A DNA stretch of 64,000 bases from Crocinitomicaceae bacterium (GCA_016709005.1 JADJEU010000020.1:1-64000), one strand, 5' to 3'. Counted from the stretch's first letter, positions 6,388 to 14,814 are shown. The notes: generated from the sequence alone by a model not told the origin. A program made the numbers and translations.

Positions 6388-7440
6388 ATGAGAAAATTTT
6401 TAAGCGGCTTTGTGCCAATCCTTATGCTTTTCGGAACAATTGGTTGCGAAAAGGAGAATAGTGAAACTATTGATTCACCGTTCACTTCAGAAATGCTAAA
6501 CAGAAATTCTTCCTCTATTCCTTACTCTTCAATTAGGAACGATGATGGAATTTTAGCTTTTCACGATATGGAATCTGTAGTTCAAACTTTGGATGCTTTG
6601 GAGTCACAATATTTGAATATGGAAACAAATGATATCAATAGTTTTCCAGAATTGTCAGGTGAAGAACTCACTGAAATGGAAATTGAATTTGGTTATAACG
6701 AAAACAAACCATTTGAGGAGTTCGAATCTTATTTTTCTTTTTCATCTCTTCGAAAATTGATTTTATCAAGAAGTCTTGCTTTCGATAAAAGTAATGTTGA
6801 AAATGATCCTGATGACAATTTTGTTCGTGAGATAAACATCAGGACAATTTTAAATGAGCGTTATGAATTGAAAATTGGTAACTCGTATTACAAATTTTTC
6901 TCTGGAGGTTATATCCAAATTGTTGATGGTGACAGATCCAAATTGGAAGATTTAGAAAGAGATATTACCTTGGCTCTAGGAATGTCGAATGTGATCATTG
7001 AAGGAGAACTTGGTGATGATCGAGCTGCTGGATGCAATTCTATGCAATTTGATACTTATAACGCCTACAATTCTTCTGTAACTCGTCGAATTAAATGCCA
7101 AATATCTCACCAAACTTGGCCTTGGAATCGTTATGTTCTCGCCGAAACCACAAATTACAAAAAGAAAAATTCGGGTTGGGATAAAATCAGAACTTAAACG
7201 AAATGTCGCGTATATGGTCATATTTCAGATTGGGAAGTAATCGGAAAAGACACTATAGCAAATTGCGATAAACAGTTGGAATTTAATACATCTACTGGAG
7301 TTTATAGCGACCAAAACAACGTAAAACATTGGAAGCATAAAATTTTCGTACAGACAAAGACTAAAACTGGTTGGGTTAAATGTTATCATGAAGGCTATCA
7401 TTCACCTTCATTAACATATACCAGTACATTAACTTGGTAA
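6388..7440 (+). pseudogene. Lipoprotein of unknown function with an in-frame TAA
   Basis: The product starts with a lipoprotein signal peptide (LMLFGTIGC, Cys at residue 20) followed by an acidic, Ser-rich region and a segment that includes NERYELKIGNSYYKFFSGGYIQI (listed here only as a landmark from position 6856, split NERYELKIGN and SYYKFFSGGY). The frame stops at TAA 7195-7197, yet the same frame continues uninterrupted to 7440 with believable coding sequence (CRVYGHISDWEVIG, then KTGWVKCYHEGYHSP). A single substitution, for example GAA to TAA, explains this; the full product would be 350 residues. The C-terminal part is Cys/Trp/Tyr-rich and looks like an extracellular domain. Family unknown. 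The next gene begins 10 bases later in the same cassette. Confidence 0.6.
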
Positions 7441-7449
7441 AATTCTAAT

Positions 7450-8253
7450 ATGGGAAAAATAATTCGAATTGCCGCAATTCTTCTGTTCACACCTTTAATT
7501 TCAAATGGTAAAGCACCTTTCGATGTGGAAGACACTTTGCGCACTTATAGTTCGAATTATTTTTCCCTAATTGGTTCAACTGGTTTGTATAATCGAGTAA
7601 GGACTTCACATGATACGGACAATTTTCTTTCAAATAGAAATATGTTATCTGGAGAATTTGGTATCGGTTACTTTCATCATTCGAGTAAATTAAATTTGCA
7701 TACCGCATTGAACTTCGGTATTGTTCCTCAAAACATCACGTATAGTTTAAAAGTTCCGGCAAGCAGTGGATTCTATCAACCCGATAATCCTGATTTGATT
7801 TTAGGTGATCAGTTCACCAATTATATTCCAGCAAATTTATATTTCTCGCCATCTCTGCTAATTTCAAAAGAATTTCAACTTGCTACAAACCTTTCATTTG
7901 AAGTTGGTTTAGGTGGACGATTATACTTTTTTGCCAGTAATCGCACAGATATAAATTATGGTACAGGTATTTACGTAGACTCTCTAAATACTAACTTACT
8001 TCCATTGTTTTCCGCATACTTGGGCGACACGGCGCAAACTGATTTAAATTGGGCAACAACGAGTCAACTGGGCATTAATTTTATTTCTAAAAATTGTAAA
8101 CATTTTAGTGTACATCTTCAGTTTATCTATTCTCCACAAAAACGATTAAAAGGGTATTACTTTTTTCAAAATTTAGGTTATAGCTATTCGGGAAATTTGG
8201 AACAAGGAATAAATTACTTGGCAGTAAAATTTACCTACCATTGGAAAATGTAA
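7450..8253 (+). CDS. Probable outer-membrane beta-barrel protein
   Basis: The 267-residue product begins with a signal peptide (residues 1-20) and is then a series of alternating hydrophobic/polar strands (SGEFGIGYFHH, LTAL-type and LSFEVGLGGRLYFF segments), ending in an aromatic C-terminal strand, AVKFTYHWKM. This is the usual look of an 8 to 12-strand outer-membrane barrel in Bacteroidota. It follows the lipoprotein gene by 10 bases in the same cassette, so the two may form a surface complex. No named family is recognised. The R'' core of attC site E starts 7 bases after the stop. Confidence 0.6.
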   Translation: MGKIIRIAAILLFTPLISNGKAPFDVEDTLRTYSSNYFSLIGSTGLYNRVRTSHDTDNFLSNRNMLSGEFGIGYFHHSSKLNLHTALNFGIVPQNITYSLKVPASSGFYQPDNPDLILGDQFTNYIPANLYFSPSLLISKEFQLATNLSFEVGLGGRLYFFASNRTDINYGTGIYVDSLNTNLLPLFSAYLGDTAQTDLNWATTSQLGINFISKNCKHFSVHLQFIYSPQKRLKGYYFFQNLGYSYSGNLEQGINYLAVKFTYHWKM

Positions 8254-8257
8254 CTAC

Positions 8258-8334
8258 TCACAACATCAAATAAACGCAAGCAGAAAACGCCCACAATCCG
8301 GGGCTGCCTGCGTTTATTCGAGTTCCGCTATATG
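8258..8334 (+). repeat. attC-like recombination site E (short form)
   Basis: ACAAC (8260-8264), then ATCAAATAAACGCAAGCAG; the opposite arm CTGCCTGCGTTTATTCGA starts at 8304, followed by GTTCC and GCTATATG (8327-8334), read as an R' core with one base changed from GTT to GCT. An inner GCCC/GGGGC hairpin is present. It shares AAATAA-N-CGCAAGC and the inner hairpin with site B. Confidence 0.75.
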
Positions 8335-8715
8335 TAATTTTACTTCGCAATTCTTGACGTGGAGCTTTGCAGATACCACGGCACCCTGTTGCAGAACGTC
8401 CTCGCCCACGATCTTGGGCTTGAGGCAGAAGCGTGTACTAGGCGCAAAAAGATAAATCATCTCATCGTAAATCATTTCCTGGGCGGAAAGTAGACCGACC
8501 ATTGCAAATGCAAGACCGACTTTTGCGCAGAAATAATCCCAATAAACTACATATAACACCGCATAAAAAGTAATAGCGCATTCAATCTGTTCATTTAGTC
8601 CTTCCTTGCACTCAGGACGAAACGAACAGAACGACTTCACTGCGTTACGTCTTTGGTGGTGAGTAAGAAAAATCCCAGCACTCGAAGATTCAACAAGATT
8701 TGGATGCTTTGACAA
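8314..8715 (-). other. Decayed terminal cassette with an unassigned minus-strand reading frame
   Basis: The region between site E and the rlhA promoter has no confident gene. A minus-strand frame of 133 codons ends inside the stem of site E. Its last 50 residues (YLFAPSTRFCLKPK, then a Val/Lys-rich end, KLHIAELE) faintly resemble the C-terminal end of ADP-ribosyltransferase domains, but no catalytic triad is visible. The DNA coding that tail (about 8340-8430) is noticeably richer in G and C than its surroundings. The N-terminal half looks non-coding. I see only a fragment here. Confidence 0.3.
8549..8571 (+). repeat. Half attC-like site (R''-L'' only)
   Basis: ACATATAAC (8549-8557) followed by ACCGCATAAAAAG looks like the left half of an attC site. 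Its reverse complement (GTTATATGTAGTTT) matches the bases at and after the R' of site E (GCTATATGTAATTT) with two differences, which is what the right end of that cassette should look like. No matching L'-R' half follows. Confidence 0.45.
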
Positions 8716-8841
8716 ATAGAGACATTAAGCGATCATAATTTTTGCTCATTTTTTCGTTTTATCGACAGACCTTTCCAATCACCATTCCACTGGATAGAGC
8801 GATATTCAACAATTTAGAATTGACTTTCAGCGAAAGGTGCG

Positions 8842-8849
8842 TACTTTTG
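8842..8849 (+). promoter_or_regulatory. -7 box for rlhA
   Basis: TACTTTTG fits the Bacteroidota TAnnTTTG box, with TTG at 8819-8821 about 20 bases upstream. Transcription would start a few bases before the ATG at 8858, leaving almost no leader. This argues against the in-frame GTG at 8837, which lies upstream of the box. Confidence 0.6.
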
Positions 8850-8857
8850 TGCGTGAT

Positions 8858-10717
8858 ATGAAGACTAAAATTGAAATTCTTGCTCCGGCAAAGAACCTCA
8901 TTCAGGGTATGGCAGCTATCAATGCAGGTGCTGATGCCGTTTATATTGGAGCCCCTCAATATGGTGCGCGATCCAATGCAACCAATTCAGTAGAAGACAT
9001 TGCTGAATTAGTTCTATACGCGCATTTGTTTAAAGCAAAAGTCTTTGTAGTCATCAACACCATTTTGTATGATAATGAACTGAAGGATTGTGAAAAATTA
9101 ATTCATGAATTGTATAACGTTGGTGTTGACGCACTGATTGTGCAAGACATGGCAATCATGGAAATGAACCTGCCTCCTATTGTCATTCATGCTAGTACGC
9201 AAGCCAATAACCGGGATCCTAAAAAGATTAAATTTCTGGCTGACGCCGGAATGAAGCGTGTGGTTTTGGCAAGAGAATTGAACCTGTCTCAGATCAAAGA
9301 AATTCATGAAACGACTCCGGTTGAACTGGAGTTCTTCGTATCGGGTTCCTTGTGTGTATCATTCAGCGGCAATTGTTATATGAGTATTGCCAATGGCGAG
9401 CGAAGTGCAAACAGAGGTTCGTGCGCTCAAAACTGCAGACTTCCATATAACCTCATCGACGGTAACCGTGAAACATTATTAACAAGCAGTCACTTGCTTT
9501 CCATAAAAGATTTAAATCTAACCGATCAGCTGCCGCAACTCATAGATGCGGGAATCACTTCATTTAAAATAGAAGGCCGATTGAAAGACGTGGTGTACGT
9601 TAAAAACAACGTATCCTTTCTTCGCAAAAAATTAGATTCGTTTCTTGAAGGAAATGCGCAGTATGAAAAAGCATCATCCGGCAGAACCTTCTTTAATTTT
9701 GAGCCAGAAATGGATCGAAGTTTCAATAGAGGCTACACAGATTATTTTGTAAACATGCGTACCCAAAAAATTGGTTCGTGGGATACGCCAAAATCGCAGG
9801 GTCAATACATCGGTAAATTCCTTGGCACAAAAGCAAACGGATATTTAATTGAGAATTACGAACAGCTTAATAATGGAGACGGTTTGTATTTCATCAATGC
9901 AGAGGGTGTTGCAGATGGATTGCAGGTGAACATTATTGTGAATGATGTGGTGGTTCCTAACTCATTCAAAGCAATCGCTCCAGGCACAGAAATTTATCGC
10001 AACTCCGATGCCGAATTCAATAATCTGGTTGAAAGAGAAGATAGCGCGATCCGTAAAATTGGTGTACAACTAATTTTCACAGATACTCAAACCGGCTTTG
10101 AATTAAAAGCCATTGATGAAGATGGTCACACATCTATTGCTCAAATTGAACAGAAAAAAGAGCTGACAAAAACCGGAGAATCGATCATTCCAAATATCGA
10201 AATCAATTTAGCCAAATCAGGTAATACGCCATTTATCGTTGATAAAGTCGAAGTGAATTTTTCAGAGAATTGGTTTTTGCCTATCTCAAAAGTAAATGAA
10301 ATCAGACGCAATGTGCTGGCTCAATTAGTTGAAGAAAGAGTCAAAAATTATATTCGCGAAGAACATCAAATAGAAAAAACAGATCACCCTTTTCCTGAAA
10401 AAGAATTGGACTTTACGTATAACGTGTCTAACCAAATGGCACGTGAATTCTACAAACGACATGGTGTTTCAGAAATCGAGAAAGCCTTCGAGTTACAATG
10501 GGATCCGGGAAAATCACGAGTAATGGTCACCAAATATTGCGTGAAATATGAACTTGGAAAATGTCCTAAATTCCAGCGTGAGACCATGGGCGAAAAGGTG
10601 AAAGAACCGCTCATATTGAAACAAGGCGAATTGGAATATAAGTTGAAGTTCAATTGCAAGCCCTGTGAAATGGAAATCTGGGAAAAAGATGCAGAGCTTG
10701 AATTTGAAGAAGATTAG
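8858..10717 (+). CDS. rlhA: U32 peptidase-like 23S rRNA C2501 hydroxylation protein
   Basis: The 619-residue product belongs to the U32 family of iron-sulfur proteins; the RlhA (YdcP) branch is needed for hydroxylation of C2501 in 23S rRNA. The N-terminal TIM-like barrel starts with IEILAPAKN and AGADAVYIGAP. The family cysteine cluster lies near residues 170-205 (SLCVSF, GNCYMS, GSCAQNC). The C-terminal DUF3656-like part has further cysteines (KYCVKYELGKCPKF and FNCKPCEME). The length is close to the E. coli protein. The start at 8858 is set by the promoter position. It stands alone on the core side of the cassette array, so the array appears to end between site E and this gene. Confidence 0.85.
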   Translation: MKTKIEILAPAKNLIQGMAAINAGADAVYIGAPQYGARSNATNSVEDIAELVLYAHLFKAKVFVVINTILYDNELKDCEKLIHELYNVGVDALIVQDMAIMEMNLPPIVIHASTQANNRDPKKIKFLADAGMKRVVLARELNLSQIKEIHETTPVELEFFVSGSLCVSFSGNCYMSIANGERSANRGSCAQNCRLPYNLIDGNRETLLTSSHLLSIKDLNLTDQLPQLIDAGITSFKIEGRLKDVVYVKNNVSFLRKKLDSFLEGNAQYEKASSGRTFFNFEPEMDRSFNRGYTDYFVNMRTQKIGSWDTPKSQGQYIGKFLGTKANGYLIENYEQLNNGDGLYFINAEGVADGLQVNIIVNDVVVPNSFKAIAPGTEIYRNSDAEFNNLVEREDSAIRKIGVQLIFTDTQTGFELKAIDEDGHTSIAQIEQKKELTKTGESIIPNIEINLAKSGNTPFIVDKVEVNFSENWFLPISKVNEIRRNVLAQLVEERVKNYIREEHQIEKTDHPFPEKELDFTYNVSNQMAREFYKRHGVSEIEKAFELQWDPGKSRVMVTKYCVKYELGKCPKFQRETMGEKVKEPLILKQGELEYKLKFNCKPCEMEIWEKDAELEFEED

Positions 10718-10811
10718 TTTCTGTCATGCCTCGCTCTGATATAAATCAAGCAAATATTTGAAAAGAATCGTGATCTTGCTGCGATTAAAAAATTAAATCC
10801 AGCAGGCCGTC

Positions 10812-11546
10812 ATGAACACAACTAAGACTTTTGAAGAAATTGTAAATTACAGACGGTCGGTCCGATATTATAAAGACCTTCCAATTGATTCCGAAAAAGT
10901 TAAACACTGTCTCGAACTCGCATCATTGTCGCCTAATAGTTCTAACATGCAGCTTTGGGAGTTCTATCATATAACCGATCCCGAAGTAATGAAAAAACTT
11001 TCAGTTGCTTGCTTAAATCAGCAAGCGGCAACTACGGCACAACAACTTTTGGTTTTTGTAACAAGACAAGACCTTCACCGCAAGCGGGCAAAAATAATTC
11101 TGGAACTGGAAACGCAAAACATCTTAAAAAATAGTCCCAAAGAAAAACAAGAACAACGAATCAAACAACGCAAGCTCTACTATGGAAAAGTAATGCCTTT
11201 TTTATATTCCCGTTTTTTTGGTCTGCTGGGAATGATGCGAAAAATCATAGTGAACATCGTCGGAATTTTCAGACCCATTTTCTATCAGGTTTCTGAAAAT
11301 GATCAGCGCGTAGTTGTTCACAAAACTTGTGCGTTAGCCACGCAAACATTTATGCTGGCCATGGCCAATGAAGGCTACGACACCTGCCCGATGGAAGGAT
11401 TTGACAGCAGAAAAGTAAAACGAATTTTAAAATTGCCTTACGGTGCAGAAATCAATATGATCATTTCATGCGGAATCAGAGATAATCAAGGCGTGTGGGG
11501 AGACAGAATGAGAATTCCGTTCAGCGAAGTTTACAAGAAGATTTAA
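10812..11546 (+). CDS. Nitroreductase-family oxidoreductase
   Basis: This 244-residue FMN-dependent nitroreductase-fold protein begins with the family pattern FEEIVNYRRSVRYYKD, whose RRSVR binds FMN phosphate, followed by SPNSSNMQLWEF. The C-terminal half contains CALATQTFMLAMANEGYDTCPMEGFD, typical of the subgroup that reduces nitroaromatics, quinones or flavins (landmark split: CALATQTFML, GYDTCPMEGF). An insert at residues 100-150 is hydrophobic and basic (KIIVNIVGIFRP) and may contact the membrane. It follows rlhA at 95 bases with no clear promoter of its own. The substrate cannot be predicted. Confidence 0.8.
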   Translation: MNTTKTFEEIVNYRRSVRYYKDLPIDSEKVKHCLELASLSPNSSNMQLWEFYHITDPEVMKKLSVACLNQQAATTAQQLLVFVTRQDLHRKRAKIILELETQNILKNSPKEKQEQRIKQRKLYYGKVMPFLYSRFFGLLGMMRKIIVNIVGIFRPIFYQVSENDQRVVVHKTCALATQTFMLAMANEGYDTCPMEGFDSRKVKRILKLPYGAEINMIISCGIRDNQGVWGDRMRIPFSEVYKKI

Positions 11547-11550
11547 AAAA

Positions 11551-11994
11551 TTAGTTTTTCTCAAACGTCAAAAAATCAGTTCCGCCATTTCCACCGCTAA
11601 CGTCTGAGAGTTTCATCAGAGTTTCTGTTTTCTCAACAAAATTCCAATCATCTGTCAGATCTTCAAAATTTGCAGGTGATGAAAATGCAATATTAAAATG
11701 TAATTCGTTCAGGTTATCGTCATCGCTATTACTGTCAGTTACTGACCAGGTTCCAGTGTAAGTATTGGTTCCATTTGTAGCAGTAAGCACATTGTCTGAA
11801 CCAAATGTAAAATTGTATCCGGTGAAGTTTGTCGTTTCATCATTCTCATCAAAGAAATAAGTAATCTTCCAGGTACCAGCAGTCGCTAAATTTGTTACGC
11901 CAGAAACAGTATCTGATTTTGGATTGTCTTCTTTTTTGCAAGATGTAAAAGTAATTAGACTTGTCGTGGCAAGTATTAATAAGGTGTGTCTCAT
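11551..11994 (-). CDS. Lipocalin-like lipoprotein
   Basis: The 147-residue product has a lipoprotein signal peptide with Cys at residue 19 (LITFTSCKK). The rest is a short beta-rich domain of the pattern common in Bacteroidota lipocalin-like proteins: GTWKITYFFDEND near residue 40, then GYNFTFGSDNVLTATNG and YTGTWSVTDSN. It probably sits on the outer membrane. A -7 box in minus orientation (TATCTTTG) lies at 12018-12025. It converges with the nitroreductase gene, whose stop is 4 bases away. Function unknown; a related architecture occurs at 58165. Confidence 0.6.
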   Translation of the reverse strand: MRHTLLILATTSLITFTSCKKEDNPKSDTVSGVTNLATAGTWKITYFFDENDETTNFTGYNFTFGSDNVLTATNGTNTYTGTWSVTDSNSDDDNLNELHFNIAFSSPANFEDLTDDWNFVEKTETLMKLSDVSGGNGGTDFLTFEKN

Positions 11995-12092
11995 AGTAAG
12001 TTTGTTATTGTTTAGTGCAAAGATAGTTAATTATATGTTATAACATATTTTGTTGTGACCATTATTTTTTACCTTTGATTGAAATCAATTCT

Positions 12093-12974
12093 ATGAAGCG
12101 ACGGACATTCATAACCTTAGGTTCACTGGCAGGCGCAGGCTTGCTGTTAAATCACACCACTATGGGATCTACCTTTTTAAATTCATTGACCGAGCAAGAT
12201 TATCTGATGCCTGTTTTATTTATGGGACACGGCAGTCCAATGAATGCCATTGAGTCAAATTCATACACCGAAGGCTGGAAAAAACTAGTAAAAGACATTC
12301 CAACACCAAAAGCTATTCTGGTTATCTCCGCACATTGGGAGACAAAAGGAACAAAAGTTTTGGCCGTGCCGCAACCGAAAATGATTTATGACATGTATGG
12401 TTTTCCAAAACCGCTTTATGAAGTAAACTATCCAGCACCGGGCTCACCAACTCTTGCGCAGGAAATAAAAGACAATGTAAAATTTACAGAAATTGGTTTG
12501 GATCATGACTGGGGATTTGATCACGGAGCCTGGAGTATTTTAGTACACATGTATCCTGAAGCAACGATTCCAAGTTTTCAATTATCACTCAATACAACAC
12601 GTGATATGCAATGGCATTACGATCTTGCAAAAGAATTGAGTTTTTTAAGAAAAAAAGGGGTGTTGATTGTGAGCAGCGGAAACATTGTACACAATTTGCG
12701 ATACATGGCATACATGAATGAAAAACCCTTAGACTGGGCACTTGAATTTGACGCTAAGTCTACAGAGCTTATTAATAATGGCGATCACGCATCACTCATC
12801 AATTACAAATCACTTGGATCTGCTGCAGAAATTTCAGTGAACTCTGCTGAACATTATATTCCCTTATTATATACACTTGCGCTGCAGCAAAAAGATGAAC
12901 CCATCACCTATGCTAATCACGATGATAAAGACACATTGATTGGAAGTTTTATGCGGAGTTTGAAGATTGGCTAA
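12093..12974 (+). CDS. ygiD: Extradiol dioxygenase of the YgiD/LigB family, Tat/Sec-exported
   Basis: The 293-residue product begins with MKRRTFITLGSLAGAGLLL, a twin-arginine-like leader. The domain is the LigB/4,5-DOPA dioxygenase type: LFMGHGSPMNA, ILVISAHWETKG, WGFDHGAWSILVHMYP and SSGNIVHNLR provide the metal-binding His residues in family order. E. coli YgiD oxidises L-DOPA in vitro and lacks a leader; the leader here suggests a periplasmic enzyme. The start is set by TACCTTTG at 12070-12077, which overlaps an earlier in-frame TTG. It is monocistronic and divergent from the lipocalin-like gene. The natural substrate is unknown. Confidence 0.85.
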   Translation: MKRRTFITLGSLAGAGLLLNHTTMGSTFLNSLTEQDYLMPVLFMGHGSPMNAIESNSYTEGWKKLVKDIPTPKAILVISAHWETKGTKVLAVPQPKMIYDMYGFPKPLYEVNYPAPGSPTLAQEIKDNVKFTEIGLDHDWGFDHGAWSILVHMYPEATIPSFQLSLNTTRDMQWHYDLAKELSFLRKKGVLIVSSGNIVHNLRYMAYMNEKPLDWALEFDAKSTELINNGDHASLINYKSLGSAAEISVNSAEHYIPLLYTLALQQKDEPITYANHDDKDTLIGSFMRSLKIG

Positions 12975-13030
12975 GATTTGTTTGAACCAATTTTTCATTT
13001 AGTTGTATCTTGATGCATACTTAATAAGTT

Positions 13031-13375
13031 ATGCGATCTATTATTTTCCTTCTTTTCTTAAATATACCTGTTATGCTTTCAGCGCAAGACAAACAATCAG
13101 AGGTGTATTCAGGTGATACCTTGGTTTGGAGCATCTATATTGGTGGCAAAAGTGATATGTCTGGCAGACCCTATGAAGAAGCGATTGCACAAAAATGGGG
13201 AATCAAACTGGTTTATTTTTTTGGAGATTGCGCTGGCACTTATGATTACAAAAATGAAGAATTCAAAGAATCAAATCAGGAAGTCTTCAATTATTTAATT
13301 GAAAATTTTGGAGATGACTGGTACATGAAATTTAATCACGAAGTTACTGAACTCAGAAAAGAAACTGAAAAATAA
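13031..13375 (+). CDS. Small secreted protein of unknown function
   Basis: The 114-residue product has a signal peptide (SIIFLLFLNIPVMLSAQ, cleavage after residue 19). The mature part is about 95 residues, acidic, with two aromatic patches (WSIYIGGKSD and KLVYFFGDC). It has a single Cys. I do not recognise the family. It is followed 10 bases later by another secreted protein gene, so the two are probably co-transcribed. Confidence 0.6.
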   Translation: MRSIIFLLFLNIPVMLSAQDKQSEVYSGDTLVWSIYIGGKSDMSGRPYEEAIAQKWGIKLVYFFGDCAGTYDYKNEEFKESNQEVFNYLIENFGDDWYMKFNHEVTELRKETEK

Positions 13376-13384
13376 ATTTGACCT

Positions 13385-14140
13385 ATGAAACTGCAATGCA
13401 TTTTCCTTCTTATAGCATTTCAAACATTTATAATTTCGTTTTCATTTGCGCAGCAAGATCAAGGTGGTTTTCTTAGTCCAAATGATTCTGTGCGTCGCTT
13501 GCATCCATCTGAGAATACTCTTCTACTTCCAAAAACGGGTTTTATACTTTATGATGCGCCGAATGGAAATTACGCCGGAAAAATAGCTGTGGGCTTTCCT
13601 CCCAACGCTCCCGGCACCATGTCGCCAACAGCTGTCGATAGTAGCTTCGCGTCATACTTTGCTCCATTTAATTCAAGACCATTTGCCATTTCAATTAATG
13701 ACTATTTTGAAACATCCGATGATTGTTTTCATCTTAGTTTCAAAGCTCAACGTGACGGTTTTGTACAAACCAATGGCGGACTTTGGATTGCAGTTAGTCA
13801 GATTTTGGAAAGCGGATTTAAGTTAGTTTATTGGATGGATTTTTACACATCTGGAAACAAACTACTTGAACCCCGCGCTGAAAAAAAATTAGTCCTACGT
13901 GAGAGTCCTTATACGGATGCAAAAATCATTTTGGAAATAGATAATTATTATTTCTTCATTTCAATCGATCCAGAAACTGAAGGTTATTTTGCTCAGGCAA
14001 AAGTTTATCAGGTTCATGTTCATCCGTGCAATGACGGTGCACTTGAAGGAGACAATATACTTCAAATCTACTCTGGTTGGATTCAGATTATTGATGAAGC
14101 CGGCCAACCTATGATCGAACATAGTCCGGGTGGTTGTTAG
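13385..14140 (+). CDS. Secreted protein with SH3-like repeats, function unknown
   Basis: The 251-residue product has a signal peptide ending FSFAQ near residue 23. Two segments resemble the start of bacterial SH3-like repeats: GFILYDAPNGNYAGKI near residue 53 and KLVLRESPYTDAKII near residue 170. Between them is a beta-rich section with YFETSDDCFHLSF. The C-terminus ends in SPGGC. I do not recognise a named family. A role at the cell surface or in the periplasm is inferred from the leader. It pairs with the small secreted gene upstream. Confidence 0.6.
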   Translation: MKLQCIFLLIAFQTFIISFSFAQQDQGGFLSPNDSVRRLHPSENTLLLPKTGFILYDAPNGNYAGKIAVGFPPNAPGTMSPTAVDSSFASYFAPFNSRPFAISINDYFETSDDCFHLSFKAQRDGFVQTNGGLWIAVSQILESGFKLVYWMDFYTSGNKLLEPRAEKKLVLRESPYTDAKIILEIDNYYFFISIDPETEGYFAQAKVYQVHVHPCNDGALEGDNILQIYSGWIQIIDEAGQPMIEHSPGGC

Positions 14141-14183
14141 CCGTTTCAAACGGAAAACAAACTAATTTTGGCTGATCGCAATC

Positions 14184-14750
14184 TCACCAGGCATAAAACC
14201 AATCATCTTCCGATACTTCTGGATTTGTTTCTACTTCAAGACTGCGATTGTATTCATAAGTTCTGAAAAGATGTTTTGCACGCTTGCGCCAGGATTTATT
14301 TTCAGCTTTTAAATCTTTTAATGCTTCTCGTTTATTCTGGTTCCAATCAATCCATTCGCCCCGCAAGTATTGATGAAATGACAACAGAATATAAGTCTGC
14401 ATAGCATGTGGTGCATAAATTCCGTGCGCATGAAAATACTGCGTAAAGGGCGAATAACTTTCCAGACAAAATTCTTTTCGGATCCGATATCCTCTGTCAA
14501 AAATTCCACGTTGTATGACTTCATCTTTGGATCGTTTTGAAAAACGAATGAGATTTGCCTCACCCACTGTTCCCAAAATTTTAAAGCAGTGCAATAGGTT
14601 ATCAGGAATATATTTTGGTGTGTATTTGTAAAAATTATATTCTCCATTTTCATATACAATGGGCGGGTACCAAGGATACGTCAGCATTATATCACCGGCA
14701 AATCCATTCATAGCCGTATTAAACAAAAGAAGAAATACAAACGATCTCAT
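14184..14750 (-). CDS. Secreted protein, possibly DUF6794-like
   Basis: The 188-residue product from the ATG at 14750 has a signal peptide (FVFLLLFNTAMNGFAG). A central stretch reads YRIRKEFCLES, YFHAHGIYAPHAM and ILLSFHQYLRG, which resembles the core of DUF6794 proteins (an Arg-rich turn, a Gly-Ile before an Asp/His-Met, and a final helix with H-x-Y-L). The C-terminal part is Lys/Trp-rich. An in-frame ATG five codons upstream (14765) is possible. It converges with the secreted gene ending at 14140. Function unknown, and the family match is from memory of the pattern only. Confidence 0.5.
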   Translation of the reverse strand: MRSFVFLLLFNTAMNGFAGDIMLTYPWYPPIVYENGEYNFYKYTPKYIPDNLLHCFKILGTVGEANLIRFSKRSKDEVIQRGIFDRGYRIRKEFCLESYSPFTQYFHAHGIYAPHAMQTYILLSFHQYLRGEWIDWNQNKREALKDLKAENKSWRKRAKHLFRTYEYNRSLEVETNPEVSEDDWFYAW

Positions 14751-14782
14751 GTTGCTATAATACACAAGTCAAAAAACGTCAC

Positions 14783-14814
14783 AAAAAAACCGTCCCAAAA
14801 CTTTTCAGGACGGT
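14783..14814 (-). terminator. Rho-independent terminator of the WG-repeat gene
   Basis: On the minus strand, ACCGTCC pairs perfectly with GGACGGT around a 12-base loop and is followed by seven T residues. It lies 22 bases after the stop of the WG-repeat gene. Confidence 0.85.

Noticed and set aside
6388..8253. Toxin-immunity or toxin-antitoxin pair in the cassette with lipoprotein and barrel genes
   Set aside because: Both proteins have export signals and no toxin motif; a surface complex is the simpler reading.
8585..8625. GTCCT...AGGAC and neighbouring short inverted matches as a further attC arm
   Set aside because: Only five pairs, no AAC/GTT cores and no partner boundary sequence.
14149..14162. 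CCGTTTCAAACGG as a terminator between convergent secreted genes
   Set aside because: The loop would be one base or the stem only four pairs; there is no T run of useful length.
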